Source of the DNA: Candidatus Saccharimonadota bacterium
GTDB lineage: Bacteria; Patescibacteriota; Saccharimonadia; Saccharimonadales; Saccharimonadaceae
Length of the DNA: 51,241 bases
Assembly (NCBI GenBank): GCA_017406745.1
Contig: JAFQXY010000004.1
Location: 1 to 51,241, forward strand
Direction of reading: 5' to 3'
Part shown: in pieces, positions 8,806 through 18,328 of the stretch
Numbering within the stretch: the stretch's first letter is position 1
Layout: every line of letters begins with the position of its first letter
Position numbers and translations under genes: made by a program
The notes under the pieces: generated by a model
What the model saw: only the letters and a program-made list of their open reading frames with translations
What the model was told of the DNA's origin: nothing
The model's database searches: none

Positions 8806-9800
8806 TTATTCAAAATATCAAACTTACCAATTTTCGCAACCATTCAAAGTATCACCTAGATTTTAAACCAGATACCACGCTTATTTTGGGTGCCAATGGT
8901 TGCGGTAAAACCTCTGTACTCGAGGCTATCTATATCCTTACCCGTGGTAAAAGCTTTCGCGCTACAGATCCAGAAATCATTAAAAAAGGCACACCCTTTT
9001 ACCATATTGAACTACAATATAACAACGGTCAAAAATCCACCGCCACTTACGATGGTACCACCAAAACATTTCTCATAGCAGACAAAAAAGCCCACCGCCT
9101 CCCCAGTAAACACAAACACCCCATTGTTTTATTTGAACCCCAAGACCTCAATCTTATTACTGGTTCACCCACTCGTCACCGTGATTATTTTGATAATATT
9201 TTTTCTCAATTAAATGAAGATTATGCCAGTCTTATTAATAAATACAAAAAAGCCAAAGAACAGCGTAATAAACTTTTAAAATCCGATGTTTGTACACCAG
9301 TTAATCTTTTTTCATGGAATCTATTGTTAGCCAAATATGGCACCAAGATTTTTAAATATCGTAATTTTTTTACCAATCAAATTAATCAATCATTAAATCA
9401 AGTTTATCACTCTATCGCAGAAAACTCAGATCAAATCCAAATTAATTACCTATCAAAAGCCAAAAACCTTACCGAATCAGAGTTCCTTAAAAAACTCGAA
9501 GAATCCAAAGAAAAAGATTTAATCTTGGGTTACACTACTTTTGGTATTAGTAGTGATGATTATAATTTTATCTTCAATAATAAAAATGCCAGCACTACCG
9601 CGTCGCGTGGTGAATCCCGCAGTATTGTATTGGCTCTAAAGTTTATAGAATCACATCTACTAGAACAAAAACTCCACGCTCGCCCCATAGTACTATTAGA
9701 CGATGTATTTTCCGAATTAGACAATTCTCGTCGCAAATGTTTGGTTAAAAATTTTAAAAACCACCAAGTGATTATCACAAGTGTAGAAGATATAAAATAA
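8802..9800 (+). CDS. recF: DNA replication and repair protein RecF
   Basis: 332 aa. SMC-like ATPase with N-terminal KLTNFRNHSKYHLDF, Walker A GANGCGKTSVLEAIY (about residues 30-44), the RecF segment FEPQDLNLITGSPTRHRDYFD, the signature-like region STTASRGESRSIVLALKF and Walker B RPIVLLDDVFSELD. The family helps load RecA at gapped DNA through RecOR. It is coupled to dnaN by a 4-bp overlap. The C-terminus is close to the end of the next convergent gene (9812). Confidence 0.94.
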   Translation: MIIQNIKLTNFRNHSKYHLDFKPDTTLILGANGCGKTSVLEAIYILTRGKSFRATDPEIIKKGTPFYHIELQYNNGQKSTATYDGTTKTFLIADKKAHRLPSKHKHPIVLFEPQDLNLITGSPTRHRDYFDNIFSQLNEDYASLINKYKKAKEQRNKLLKSDVCTPVNLFSWNLLLAKYGTKIFKYRNFFTNQINQSLNQVYHSIAENSDQIQINYLSKAKNLTESEFLKKLEESKEKDLILGYTTFGISSDDYNFIFNNKNASTTASRGESRSIVLALKFIESHLLEQKLHARPIVLLDDVFSELDNSRRKCLVKNFKNHQVIITSVEDIK

Positions 9801-9811
9801 ACTCCAAAAAA

Positions 9812-12070
9812 TTATCTTTCGGCAATATTACGATAATTATCCAAAAACGCCGTCACTGGTGTAACGTCGCCCTCAAAAAACTTCAAATCAGTATAGGCAG
9901 TAGAATCACCATCGTTTTGCCTTAAGGCCTCGGTGGCTCTTGCTAGTGATACATATCTCTGCGCATATTTGTAAGTCTGCCAATCCAAATTACTGCTAGA
10001 GTTTACAAATGCTTCCCCGCTAGCTATCTTCAAGCTATACTCATCTGCCCCCAAAAAGTTTTTTATCATAGATACCACATCAGACATATATGGTATACTG
10101 GATGTATTTTCTGTTATAGAATCCAAAATACCACCATCCACCATCCCTACAGGTGTTTCCCTCTCATCATTATATAAAATAAATTTTGCTAAATCGGAAT
10201 TAGGTTTAATTGTTCGTACCCCATCACTACCCAGTATGGTATTTTCCTCCACAAAAGCAATAAACCCAGGATCATTAAAAATATCATAAAGTGTAGAAGT
10301 GTCAAAAGTAGCTATCTCTGCACATCCAGCACTCCCTACCGCATTAATATTATCAAGTGTTTCACAATTTTCACCAAAACTGGTTAAATAACTATCTGAT
10401 TCATTATCAGCATAAGTTGTTGGTAGTAAATCACCCACTGCACTTGCTACTACTTTGGGTATAGTCATTATTCCGCTCCAATTATTAGAAGATTTTTTAG
10501 TGAGTAACGCCATTTTATATACAATAGACCCCAAAAATGTATTTTTAGAAGTAATATCAAATGGGCTACGGTTGTTTCTATCTACCTCTGCTTCTAAAGC
10601 AAGTATTCCAGCATTTACTTTGGCGTATTCTCGTACCGCATCAGCATCACCACTGGTGGCACCACTCTGTTTTGCTAATTTTTTTTCTAACTCCACCGCA
10701 CTATTTACAAAAAACTCTCCACCAGGTATACCGTTTATAGTATCAAAAGAATTATTCACTAGTGAGGAATCTATTGTAGGAGATATTATCTCTACATTAG
10801 TAGAATCACCTATAACATTTCCGTTATTAGAATACCACCCAATCATACCACTTCTTTTACCAGAATCACTAGTAGATACTAGTGTATTATTCATGATATC
10901 GCTATCTACCACCACACCCAATCTATTTGCCACTGTTCTTAATACTTTATCATTGGAATAATTTCCCACTTCTCCAGCATTCACCCTCTCCCCAGATAAT
11001 ACCGCATACATACTTGGCGATTCCATCATAGAGCCTTTTACCACCAATACTTCTCCAGTTTTTTCATCTACTACATTTTTTTCTACAGATTGATAAAAAA
11101 CATTATTCATTACTTCATTTATTTTTGATTCATTACCATCACCCGCCTTAGTTTTGCTGATATTTTCCATAATCAAAGCATAAAACAAACTACCTCTTTG
11201 CGCTCTAGTCATATTATCAGCAATATTCAAGGCTTCTGCTGTTTGCAGTGTAGAATCTACACTACTACTACTAGCACTCTTTGTTAAAACTCCGTTTATT
11301 AATTCATTGGCACTATTACTACTAGAACTCACGGTTGCTCCATCAGATTCATAATCATAATAAATATTTCCATTTTCATCAGTTTTTTCTACTCTAATTA
11401 CGCTGTTTATATTTACATTGCTTCCCTCACCCATAATAGAGTTTATTACCTGCTCCAAATCAGAATCTTCTGTATAATTATTGCGATTTGTACCTAGCTT
11501 ACGAAATACTTCTTGCCCCGCCTTATCATAATAATCCCCCGCCATATCATATGTTGACTCATTAAAAATCTCATAAAACACTGCATTGGTGGTTACCATA
11601 TCTACAAATTGATTATTTTCGCCAGAGATTATTTCGCCGTTATAATTTATCACTAGCCCACCATCGCGAGTGTTGCTTTCTACAAACTCATCACCATCAA
11701 AATACCCCACCACAGCCCCTTTTTCCTTTAATAAATTTGCAGTATTAGATGGCACTTTACCATCTGCCAATGCTTGCTGAAAAACCAAAGCCTTACTATA
11801 CACCGAATTAGTGTGTTGTACATTTGTAGCATTTACGATAGCTTCAGAAATTGCAGAAATCGCATAATTTCCCCCAGAAAATATCACCGCAAATACTATA
11901 ATCATCGCTGTCACAAAAGCCCCCGCACTAAAAATCCCTACTTTTTTCTTTTTACCGGTATTTAATTTTTTGCCAAGCACATGTGAAACCACCTTGTTGT
12001 TACCAAATGTATCATGGTTACCATCCAGTGCATTTTTTTCATTAATGCGTAAGACCTCTTCCGCAGACAT
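9812..12070 (-). CDS. Large membrane-anchored protein of unknown function
   Basis: 752 aa, family not recognised. The first ~43 residues are polar and end in a Lys cluster (TGKKKKVG). One hydrophobic helix follows (about 45-66, GIFSAGAFVTAMIIVFAVIF), then a ~680-residue Ser/Asn/Asp-rich region that would lie outside the membrane (N-in anchor). It has only two cysteines (GENCETLDNINAVGSAGC), which could form a disulfide. No catalytic motif is visible. It is transcribed towards recF and away from the rlmD-like gene, and appears monocistronic. The length, single anchor and composition suggest an envelope-spanning or pilus/secretion-associated protein, but that is a guess. Confidence 0.8.
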   Translation of the reverse strand: MSAEEVLRINEKNALDGNHDTFGNNKVVSHVLGKKLNTGKKKKVGIFSAGAFVTAMIIVFAVIFSGGNYAISAISEAIVNATNVQHTNSVYSKALVFQQALADGKVPSNTANLLKEKGAVVGYFDGDEFVESNTRDGGLVINYNGEIISGENNQFVDMVTTNAVFYEIFNESTYDMAGDYYDKAGQEVFRKLGTNRNNYTEDSDLEQVINSIMGEGSNVNINSVIRVEKTDENGNIYYDYESDGATVSSSSNSANELINGVLTKSASSSSVDSTLQTAEALNIADNMTRAQRGSLFYALIMENISKTKAGDGNESKINEVMNNVFYQSVEKNVVDEKTGEVLVVKGSMMESPSMYAVLSGERVNAGEVGNYSNDKVLRTVANRLGVVVDSDIMNNTLVSTSDSGKRSGMIGWYSNNGNVIGDSTNVEIISPTIDSSLVNNSFDTINGIPGGEFFVNSAVELEKKLAKQSGATSGDADAVREYAKVNAGILALEAEVDRNNRSPFDITSKNTFLGSIVYKMALLTKKSSNNWSGIMTIPKVVASAVGDLLPTTYADNESDSYLTSFGENCETLDNINAVGSAGCAEIATFDTSTLYDIFNDPGFIAFVEENTILGSDGVRTIKPNSDLAKFILYNDERETPVGMVDGGILDSITENTSSIPYMSDVVSMIKNFLGADEYSLKIASGEAFVNSSSNLDWQTYKYAQRYVSLARATEALRQNDGDSTAYTDLKFFEGDVTPVTAFLDNYRNIAER

Positions 12071-12093
12071 ATCTACATTATATATTATCTGGG

Positions 12094-12118
12094 CTTAAAA
12101 GTAAAATAATGATATAAT
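12094..12118 (+). promoter_or_regulatory. Promoter of the RlmD-family gene
   Basis: A perfect extended -10 (TGATATAAT, 12110-12118) lies about 35 bp before the ATG at 12154, with only a weak -35. Confidence 0.5.
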
Positions 12119-12153
12119 TATATCAAACCTTATTAAAGGACATCATTTTTAAT

Positions 12154-13317
12154 ATGCAAAATATAAAAATCACTAAACTTATTCCAGGTGGTCAAGCTCT
12201 CGGTACCACCCCAGATGGTAAAAAAGTTTTTTTCTGGAATGCTCTACCTGGGGAGATTGTTAAAGAGTACCAAATCACTAAAAACAAATCCCACTACGCC
12301 GAAGCTATTGCCACCAATATATTACACTCATCACCACATCGTATTTTCCCACAAGATAAATGCTATTTATCCACTTCCCCTTGGCAAATTATGGATTATG
12401 ATTATGAGTTATCCCAAAAATCCGCCTTGGTTCAAGAAATTTTTCGTGAGCATAGTATCATCATGGAGCAACCCCAGATTATAACAGACAACAACCCTTA
12501 TTATTATCGTAACAAAATGGAGTATTCTCTCTACTGGAATCATGATTTAAATACGATTCAACTTTCTTTTCATCAGCGCGGCTCTCATCGTAAAATACCC
12601 ATCACTAGTTCTTCCCTAGAACACCCAGAGATTTTTACTACTGCTCAGCAAATCGTAGATGATTTAAACGCTCGTCACGAAGAAGCTCGCAAATACCAAT
12701 CCATTTTATTACGCTGTAATCAATCTGGCGAAGTCTCTGGCGGACTTTATGAAAATGGTAAACCTCATCCAGTATTTCCTAATCTTACCGATGATATTTT
12801 GGGGCAAAAATATTCCTATTCACCAAATGGCTTTTTTCAGATCAACCTCCCTGTTTATGAACTAGCTCTTCAAGAAATCTGCCAACATATCACTACTAGC
12901 AAAGTCCTAGATTTATACGCTGGCGTAGGTACTATTGGTCTCTCTGTTGCGCGCGACAAAGAGCTTACATTGGTAGAAGTAGATAAGTTTGCCTTTCATG
13001 AATTATGTAGTAATATCACCAAAGCACCACACAATATCCACGCAATCTTGTCTAAATCCGAAGAAGCCCTTAACTATATACAGCCAAATATCACTGTTAT
13101 TCTAGACCCACCCCGCGCCGGTTGTGATGCAAAACTTATCAACAAACTCCTAGAAGTTACCCCACCTAAAATCATCTATCTTTCCTGCAACCCCGCCACC
13201 CAAGCTCGCGACATAAAGGTATTACTAGAGAAATATCAAATAGACACCATTAAAACCTTCAATTTCTTCCCCCGCACCCCACACATAGAGAATCTCGTCA
13301 TTTTATCACAAAAATAA
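12154..13317 (+). CDS. rlmD: 23S rRNA (uracil-C5) methyltransferase, RlmD/TrmA family
   Basis: 387 aa. An N-terminal TRAM-like beta domain (IPGGQALGTTPDGKKVFFWNALPGE) is followed by the SAM-dependent fold with DLYAGVGTIGLSVA, the DPPRAG motif and the catalytic loop YLSCNP with the nucleophile Cys near residue 345. The Fe-S cysteine cluster of E. coli RlmD is not evident (only one Cys in the expected N-terminal segment), so it is closer to the cluster-free RlmCD type. It methylates uracil at C5 in rRNA (U1939 and/or U747 in E. coli numbering); which site cannot be read from sequence. Single gene with its own promoter. Confidence 0.88.
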   Translation: MQNIKITKLIPGGQALGTTPDGKKVFFWNALPGEIVKEYQITKNKSHYAEAIATNILHSSPHRIFPQDKCYLSTSPWQIMDYDYELSQKSALVQEIFREHSIIMEQPQIITDNNPYYYRNKMEYSLYWNHDLNTIQLSFHQRGSHRKIPITSSSLEHPEIFTTAQQIVDDLNARHEEARKYQSILLRCNQSGEVSGGLYENGKPHPVFPNLTDDILGQKYSYSPNGFFQINLPVYELALQEICQHITTSKVLDLYAGVGTIGLSVARDKELTLVEVDKFAFHELCSNITKAPHNIHAILSKSEEALNYIQPNITVILDPPRAGCDAKLINKLLEVTPPKIIYLSCNPATQARDIKVLLEKYQIDTIKTFNFFPRTPHIENLVILSQK

Positions 13318-13350
13318 TCACAACTTTAAATACGTAGGCAAAGTTTATAC

Positions 13351-13386
13351 CTTAAAAACAGCTTATGGTATGATACAATAGAATGT
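13351..13386 (+). promoter_or_regulatory. Promoter of the restriction-modification operon, leaderless start
   Basis: An extended -10 TGATACAAT (13371-13379) ends only 7 bp before the ATG at 13387, with a weak CTTAAA at 13351-13356 (17-bp spacing). The transcript would start at or next to the ATG, and no SD is present. Confidence 0.55.
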
Positions 13387-14505
13387 ATGGAAGGTAATAC
13401 ATTTATTGACTTGTTCGCTGGGTGTGGTGGACTAAGCTTAGGTTTACATCAAGCCGGCTTTAAATGTATTTTTATGAATGAAATAGATCCCAAATGTTGT
13501 GATACCTATCTAAAAAATATGCCACTTAAAAATTATTTTTTGGGAGACATAAAAGAATTAAACAAACAATTAAAGCAATATGCCACATTATTTACCAATG
13601 TTGATCTCGTGTGTGGTGGGCCACCATGCCAAGGTTTCTCTACTGCAAATAGGCAAAGATTGCTAAATGACCCAAGGAACACCCTATACAAAGAATATTT
13701 AAAATTTCTTGCCTTTACTAAACCCAAGATTTTTATTTTAGAAAACGTTAAAGGTATAAAAAATAAAGTGTCTGAAATAAACGAAGATATAAGTAAAATT
13801 GTAGGAAAAGAATATAAAGTATCATATAGAATATTGGAAGCTAGTGATTTTGGTGTCCCCCAACATCGGGAAAGATTTATTATGATTGGGAGCCGGTTAA
13901 AGGTGAATCCAGATGAGATTTTTACAAATTTGTGCAATAATAAATATCCCCATTTTACACTCTATGATGCAATATCTGATTTACCAAAACTCCAACCCAA
14001 AACAATAAAAAATGACACCACTATAGAAAATGACCAGATTGGTTATAGATCTATCCAATATAACTACAAGGATACACCCTTTAGACGTTTTATTAATGGA
14101 AATACAAACACAAATCTCCTCCTAAACCACAAAAATCGCTACAACAACAATCGTGATATTGAGATTTTCCGCCGATTACCCCAAGGCTGTAATTCCCTGC
14201 ATGACTCAATCGCCGACATTATGCCGTATAAATCTAGAAATACCATCTTTAAAGACAAATACTATAAATTAGAATATAATAAAATCTGTAAAACCATAAC
14301 CTCCCATATGCGATACGACTGTAATATGTATATTCATCCCACGGATGCCCGCGGATTATCACCTCGAGAAGCCGCCAGGGTGCAAACCTTTCCAGATCAC
14401 TTTGAATTTACTGGCCCGCAAAATTACTGGTACCACCAAATAGGTAACGCTGTCCCCGTTAAAATGGCGGAAGCTATAGGAAAGGAAATCCTAAAATGCT
14501 TATAA
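13387..14505 (+). CDS. DNA (cytosine-5) methyltransferase, first of pair
   Basis: 372 aa with the ordered C5-MTase motifs: I (FIDLFAGCGGLSLGLHQAGF), IV (GGPPCQGFS with catalytic Cys81), VI (FILENVKG), VIII (QHRERFIMIGSR), IX (LSPREAARVQTFPDHF) and X (YHQIGNAVPVKMAEAI). The target-recognition region lies between VIII and IX (about residues 180-310). It methylates cytosine at C5 to protect one strand or site from a partner nuclease. It heads a three-gene operon; its end overlaps the second methyltransferase by 10 bp. Likely acquired defence cargo next to the tRNA-derived att scars. Confidence 0.95.
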   Translation: MEGNTFIDLFAGCGGLSLGLHQAGFKCIFMNEIDPKCCDTYLKNMPLKNYFLGDIKELNKQLKQYATLFTNVDLVCGGPPCQGFSTANRQRLLNDPRNTLYKEYLKFLAFTKPKIFILENVKGIKNKVSEINEDISKIVGKEYKVSYRILEASDFGVPQHRERFIMIGSRLKVNPDEIFTNLCNNKYPHFTLYDAISDLPKLQPKTIKNDTTIENDQIGYRSIQYNYKDTPFRRFINGNTNTNLLLNHKNRYNNNRDIEIFRRLPQGCNSLHDSIADIMPYKSRNTIFKDKYYKLEYNKICKTITSHMRYDCNMYIHPTDARGLSPREAARVQTFPDHFEFTGPQNYWYHQIGNAVPVKMAEAIGKEILKCL

Positions 14506-15569
14506 AACACCTCGAACTATTTGCTGGAATTGGCGGTTTCCGGAGGGGCTTTGAACTCTTGGAAAAAGACTATCAAGACATACAAACCAAATGTATAGGA
14601 TTTTCAGAGATTGACCCATGGGCAAAAAAAACATACAATGCTAATTATTCTACAGATTCGATAGATATAGGTGATATTGTAGAGTTTGCCTCAGATAAAA
14701 ACAATATAATTTCTCTGCCAGATTTCGACATCTTAACCGGTGGGTTCCCTTGTCAATCATTTAGCATGATGGGAAAAAAACACGGTTTCAAAGATGTTAG
14801 AGGTAATGTTTTTTTCCAAATTTTGGAAATCTTAAAGTATAAAGAACCAAAATTTGTTTTACTCGAAAATGTCCGAAATTTAAAAACTCACGACAAGGGT
14901 CACACTTTTGAAATTATCTTAGAATCCCTTCACAATCTCGGATACAATAATATTTTTTTTGATATATTCAACACTGGCTCTTTTGGCCTAGCACAAACCA
15001 GAAATAGAATTTATATATTTGCCTCCAAAAAACCACTACCGCCGAATTTTTGTTTTAATAGTAAAGTAGTGTATGATAGCTTCGCTCCTATCCTAAACAG
15101 CACATCATTACTCAAGCAAAAAACAACTTTAGATATACTAGAAAAAGAAGTTGAACAAAAATACTATCTTTCTGATGCCTTAAAAACAACAATATTATCA
15201 GATGGGACAAAAAAATTTAAATCAAAATCCGAAATCAACCTCCTGACCGCAAGGCCACTAACCGCGACAATGGTAAAAATGCATCGTGCTTGCCAAGATA
15301 ATTATTTTAGTAAAGATTTTATCGCAAACCCAAAAGAGTACATGGCAAAACCCCACACAAAAGAAGAAATTGCAAAAGAAGAAATTAGAAAAATCACACC
15401 AAAAGAAGCCTTAGCGCTCCAAGGTTTTGACGAAGAATTTTTTGCACGGGCCCAAAAAGCAGGGGTAAGCAACCACCAGCTATACAAACAAGCCGGCAAC
15501 GCTGCGAGTGTAAACACCGTGTATGCTATACTATATTATATATTTGTTATAAACAAAATAATGGAGTGA
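14496..15569 (+). CDS. DNA (cytosine-5) methyltransferase, second of pair
   Basis: 357 aa. Motif I is HLELFAGIGGFRRGFELL, motif IV GGFPCQSFSMMGKKHGF (catalytic Cys86), motif VI LLENVRNL, motif VIII AQTRNRIYIFA, motif IX ITPKEALALQGFDEEFF and motif X YKQAGNAASVNTVYAIL. The target-recognition part differs fully from that of the upstream enzyme. Two distinct C5-MTases in one operon suggest an asymmetric recognition sequence with one enzyme per strand. The start overlaps the previous gene by 10 bp, and the nuclease candidate follows after 6 bp. Confidence 0.95.
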   Translation: MLIKHLELFAGIGGFRRGFELLEKDYQDIQTKCIGFSEIDPWAKKTYNANYSTDSIDIGDIVEFASDKNNIISLPDFDILTGGFPCQSFSMMGKKHGFKDVRGNVFFQILEILKYKEPKFVLLENVRNLKTHDKGHTFEIILESLHNLGYNNIFFDIFNTGSFGLAQTRNRIYIFASKKPLPPNFCFNSKVVYDSFAPILNSTSLLKQKTTLDILEKEVEQKYYLSDALKTTILSDGTKKFKSKSEINLLTARPLTATMVKMHRACQDNYFSKDFIANPKEYMAKPHTKEEIAKEEIRKITPKEALALQGFDEEFFARAQKAGVSNHQLYKQAGNAASVNTVYAILYYIFVINKIME

Positions 15570-15575
15570 TAAAAG

Positions 15576-16685
15576 ATGCAATTTTTTGAATTAAACAGCG
15601 AAGATAAAATCGGATACAAAAACCTAACGGATGCTGATCTAAGGAGAAGCCCAACCTCACATCAAACACACATAGGGTTATTTGGTGATGTTCTTACTTT
15701 CTTGCCAAACGAAGTCGATATAGAAGATGCGCTGTTTGTATATAATAACTCCTGTGACGAAATGCCAGTTAGTTTTGACCGGATACAGCGCAAAAATGGC
15801 GAATATAATAGTCCAAAAATCAAATCTGGTGGGTTTGGCACAATTTCGGTAACAACTCATATTTACAATATAACAAATAGTAAACCACATAATATTAAAT
15901 GGTTCCTTGTGTGGTTTGGCTTAAAAAGTGAACAACCAGTTTTCTTTCTTATAGAGGAAAATAGTGAAGCCTATAATTATTTAGTTAATCTTGGATTAGA
16001 TTTATCAGACGGCGTCAAAGATCGTATCACTCCGTCTAATCCCATCTTCCAATCTGTAGCAAGATATGTTGAAGATATTGTAAATAAAAACGGCAAAAAC
16101 ATCATCCGAGAAGCAGAAGAACTCGCGCAGACTGGCGGAGTCACCGTAGCCGGCACAACTACACTACGCCCACGCAAGATAAGAGCATATAATATAGATA
16201 GGGCCAATAAACTACAAAAAATAATCGGCAAAAAAGGTGAAGAATATATAGATAAATATCTAGAGAATGAGCAACAAAATGGTGCTATCAGTAAATATAC
16301 TTGGTATAATAAAGATTTTGAAAGCGGACTTCCCTATGATTTTTCCATAGAAGAAAACGATGGAAATATTATCTATCTAGATGTGAAAAGCACCGCGGGC
16401 GCATTCAACCAAAAGATTTATTACAGTAACCAAGAAATTTCATTTATTGCAAACTCAAATTATGAATACAAGATATTCCGCGTCTATGATATTTACAACG
16501 CCCCAAAGCTCAAGATTTGCGACGATTTTAAAAGCTACGCTACTGCACTAAATCAATTACTCTCTAGCCTCCAAACTAATATCGAATCACAATCCGCCAC
16601 GGTTCAATTGGTAAAACTAGCCGTCCCTACAGACAGTACAGACTATTCATTTGGAAACGAGATCAACTTACCCGTCATTCAATAA
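15576..16685 (+). CDS. Putative type II restriction endonuclease (DUF3883/PD-(D/E)xK-like)
   Basis: 369 aa. The C-terminal part resembles DUF3883 nuclease-like domains: KKGEEYIDKYL (about residues 217-227), LPYDFSIEE (about 250) and a strand-loop IIYLDVKST (about 265-273). These give an E...D...DxK arrangement of the PD-(D/E)xK type. The N-terminal ~180 residues are unrecognised and could hold DNA recognition. It follows two C5-methyltransferases by 6 bp, which argues for the cleaving partner. Alternative: a modification-sensing or accessory protein. The family assignment comes from motif reading only. Confidence 0.68.
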   Translation: MQFFELNSEDKIGYKNLTDADLRRSPTSHQTHIGLFGDVLTFLPNEVDIEDALFVYNNSCDEMPVSFDRIQRKNGEYNSPKIKSGGFGTISVTTHIYNITNSKPHNIKWFLVWFGLKSEQPVFFLIEENSEAYNYLVNLGLDLSDGVKDRITPSNPIFQSVARYVEDIVNKNGKNIIREAEELAQTGGVTVAGTTTLRPRKIRAYNIDRANKLQKIIGKKGEEYIDKYLENEQQNGAISKYTWYNKDFESGLPYDFSIEENDGNIIYLDVKSTAGAFNQKIYYSNQEISFIANSNYEYKIFRVYDIYNAPKLKICDDFKSYATALNQLLSSLQTNIESQSATVQLVKLAVPTDSTDYSFGNEINLPVIQ

Positions 16686-16690
16686 ACCTA

Positions 16691-16709
16691 GCGGAAGCGA
16701 GAGGATTCG
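16691..16709. repeat. Degenerate tRNA-Ser 3'-end fragment (older att scar)
   Basis: 19 bp identical to the 3' part of tRNA-Ser (matching 48475-48493), immediately after the nuclease candidate's stop. The CCA-encoding bases are lost. It lies 96 bp from the perfect repeat at 16787, giving two tandem tRNA fragments that suggest more than one integration event. Confidence 0.7.
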
Positions 16710-16786
16710 CACCGAAGGTCCGAATCCGTAGGAGAATGTACGTAGGCCATAAAACAAAAATATACTCTTTGTAAGAGTACTTAATC

Positions 16787-16808
16787 TGGCGGAAGCGAGA
16801 GGATTCGA
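16787..16808. other. Attachment site repeat, left boundary of the island
   Basis: A perfect 22-bp copy of 48473-48494, i.e. of the tRNA-Ser 3' end from the T-loop to the encoded CCA. The adjacent bases are unrelated to the tRNA. This is the expected distal att of an element that entered a tRNA gene and restored its 3' end. Confidence 0.85.
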
Positions 16809-16982
16809 TTGGAGCGAAGCGACAACGAGTCCCGATTTTTGGGTTTTTGTGAAACAAAAATGTGTTATGATGTCGTAATTGGATATCGTAAAGGCATACC
16901 CTTACCTGTGATACGGAATGCACCAATTTCTTATTACTCTTTAGTATAGCATATATTCCAGAAGTCACAAATGCTTTTTCAC

Positions 16983-17015
16983 AAAAAAGCGCCGCAGATA
17001 GTCTTGCGACGCTTT
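16983..17015 (-). terminator. Intrinsic terminator of the serine recombinase operon
   Basis: Minus-strand stem of 10 bp (AAGCGTCGCA / TGCGGCGCTT, one G-T pair) followed by TTTTGTG, located 36 bp after the recombinase stop codon. Confidence 0.8.
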
Positions 17016-17050
17016 CCTAAGGTACGCTCACCCATTACGTGTAGGCATGA

Positions 17051-18328
17051 TTACATAGTTAGTTCTACCTGCTCACCATCAGAAAGATTAAACACAATCC
17101 TTCCGTCATTATAAACGGTAAGATGATCCACTAGCTCCAGCCATAATTTATCACTGTGCTTAAAGCCGGTTTGCCTACGCTCTTCTAACATCTGTACAAA
17201 CAACACCTTTACATCATCTTCCTTTAAGCATGGCGTTTTGCATGGCTCTCCATCATATTTATGATTGCAATACCAAACATTATATCGTTCCCCACTACTA
17301 CGCACTCGCCAAACTTTATGACCGTAAACTCCCCCACAATCACCACAAATAATTCGCCCAGCAAACGGATGGCGAGAGAAAAACTTTGCCCTTGTTTTGG
17401 TGCGTTTTTTTAATAATTCCTGCACCATATCAAAAGTGTCTGGATCAATAATTGCCTCGTGAGAATTTCTGACTCGCACAGACGGCACTTCTCCATTGTT
17501 CTTACGTACTTCCTTTGTTAGATAATCTACCGTGTAAGTCTTTTGGAGTAATGCTTCACCCTTATACTTTTCGTTACTAAGGATGCTTCTAATCGTGCTC
17601 ACGCTCCACTGAGTTCTACCTGCTGGAGTAAGTATTCCTTTAGAAGTAAGATGGTCTGCAATATTACGGATGGATTTACCAGCGATGTACATAGAATATA
17701 TTTCTCGTACTATGGTAGCTTCTTCCTCAACTATTTCCGGTCTGCCATCTGCACCTTTGCGGTACCCAAGAAAATGAGAATAGGCAAGGTGTATTTTACC
17801 ATCCTGCATACTTTTACGTTGTCCCCACCGGACATTTTCAGAGATAGAACGGCTCTCCTCTTGCGCAAGACTGCTCATGATCGTCAGCATCATTTCGCAT
17901 TTAGGGTCAAACGTATGCAGGTTCTCTTTTTCAAAAACCACCTCAACCCCTACAGCCTTTAGCTGCCTTACAATTGAAAGCGTATCAACCGTGTTACGCG
18001 CAAAGCGCGAGATGGATTTTGTAAGAATCAAATCAACACCACCATTCAATGCAAGGTCAATCATTTCGTTGAAGTTCTCGCGGTTCTTGGTATTTGTTCC
18101 GGTAACCCCTCTGTCTGCAAACACACCAACAAAAATCCAATCTGAGTTGCTGTTTATATAATTCGTATAGAATTCTACTTGAGCCTCATAGCTGTTTTGT
18201 TGCTCGTCCTGTTCTGTAGAGACACGCGCATAAGCGGCTACTCTTAATTTACGGACATTCCTTTCAAATATCTCGGTACCAAGCGGATGTACTGCCTCAA
18301 TAATTTCAATTTCTGGTTTCAGATTCAT
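17051..18328 (-). CDS. Large serine recombinase (second of pair)
   Basis: 425 aa. The N-terminal resolvase domain has VAAYARVSTEQDEQ with the catalytic Ser near residue 37, GVTGTNTKNRENF and ILTKSISRFARN. Then come a recombinase domain with TIRSILSNEKYKGEALLQKTY and a zinc-ribbon CGDCGG...CNHKYDGEPC around residues 328-365. These enzymes integrate or excise DNA between att sites through a 5'-phosphoserine link. Its start overlaps the upstream recombinase by 23 bp, so the two are co-expressed. Paired large serine recombinases are common in Firmicutes integrative elements. Confidence 0.93.
   Translation of the reverse strand: MNLKPEIEIIEAVHPLGTEIFERNVRKLRVAAYARVSTEQDEQQNSYEAQVEFYTNYINSNSDWIFVGVFADRGVTGTNTKNRENFNEMIDLALNGGVDLILTKSISRFARNTVDTLSIVRQLKAVGVEVVFEKENLHTFDPKCEMMLTIMSSLAQEESRSISENVRWGQRKSMQDGKIHLAYSHFLGYRKGADGRPEIVEEEATIVREIYSMYIAGKSIRNIADHLTSKGILTPAGRTQWSVSTIRSILSNEKYKGEALLQKTYTVDYLTKEVRKNNGEVPSVRVRNSHEAIIDPDTFDMVQELLKKRTKTRAKFFSRHPFAGRIICGDCGGVYGHKVWRVRSSGERYNVWYCNHKYDGEPCKTPCLKEDDVKVLFVQMLEERRQTGFKHSDKLWLELVDHLTVYNDGRIVFNLSDGEQVELTM

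Noticed and set aside
16675-16968. 97-aa minus-strand frame at the left island edge
   Set aside because: It translates the tRNA fragments (FAPIESSRFRQ) and has no protein-like features or SD.
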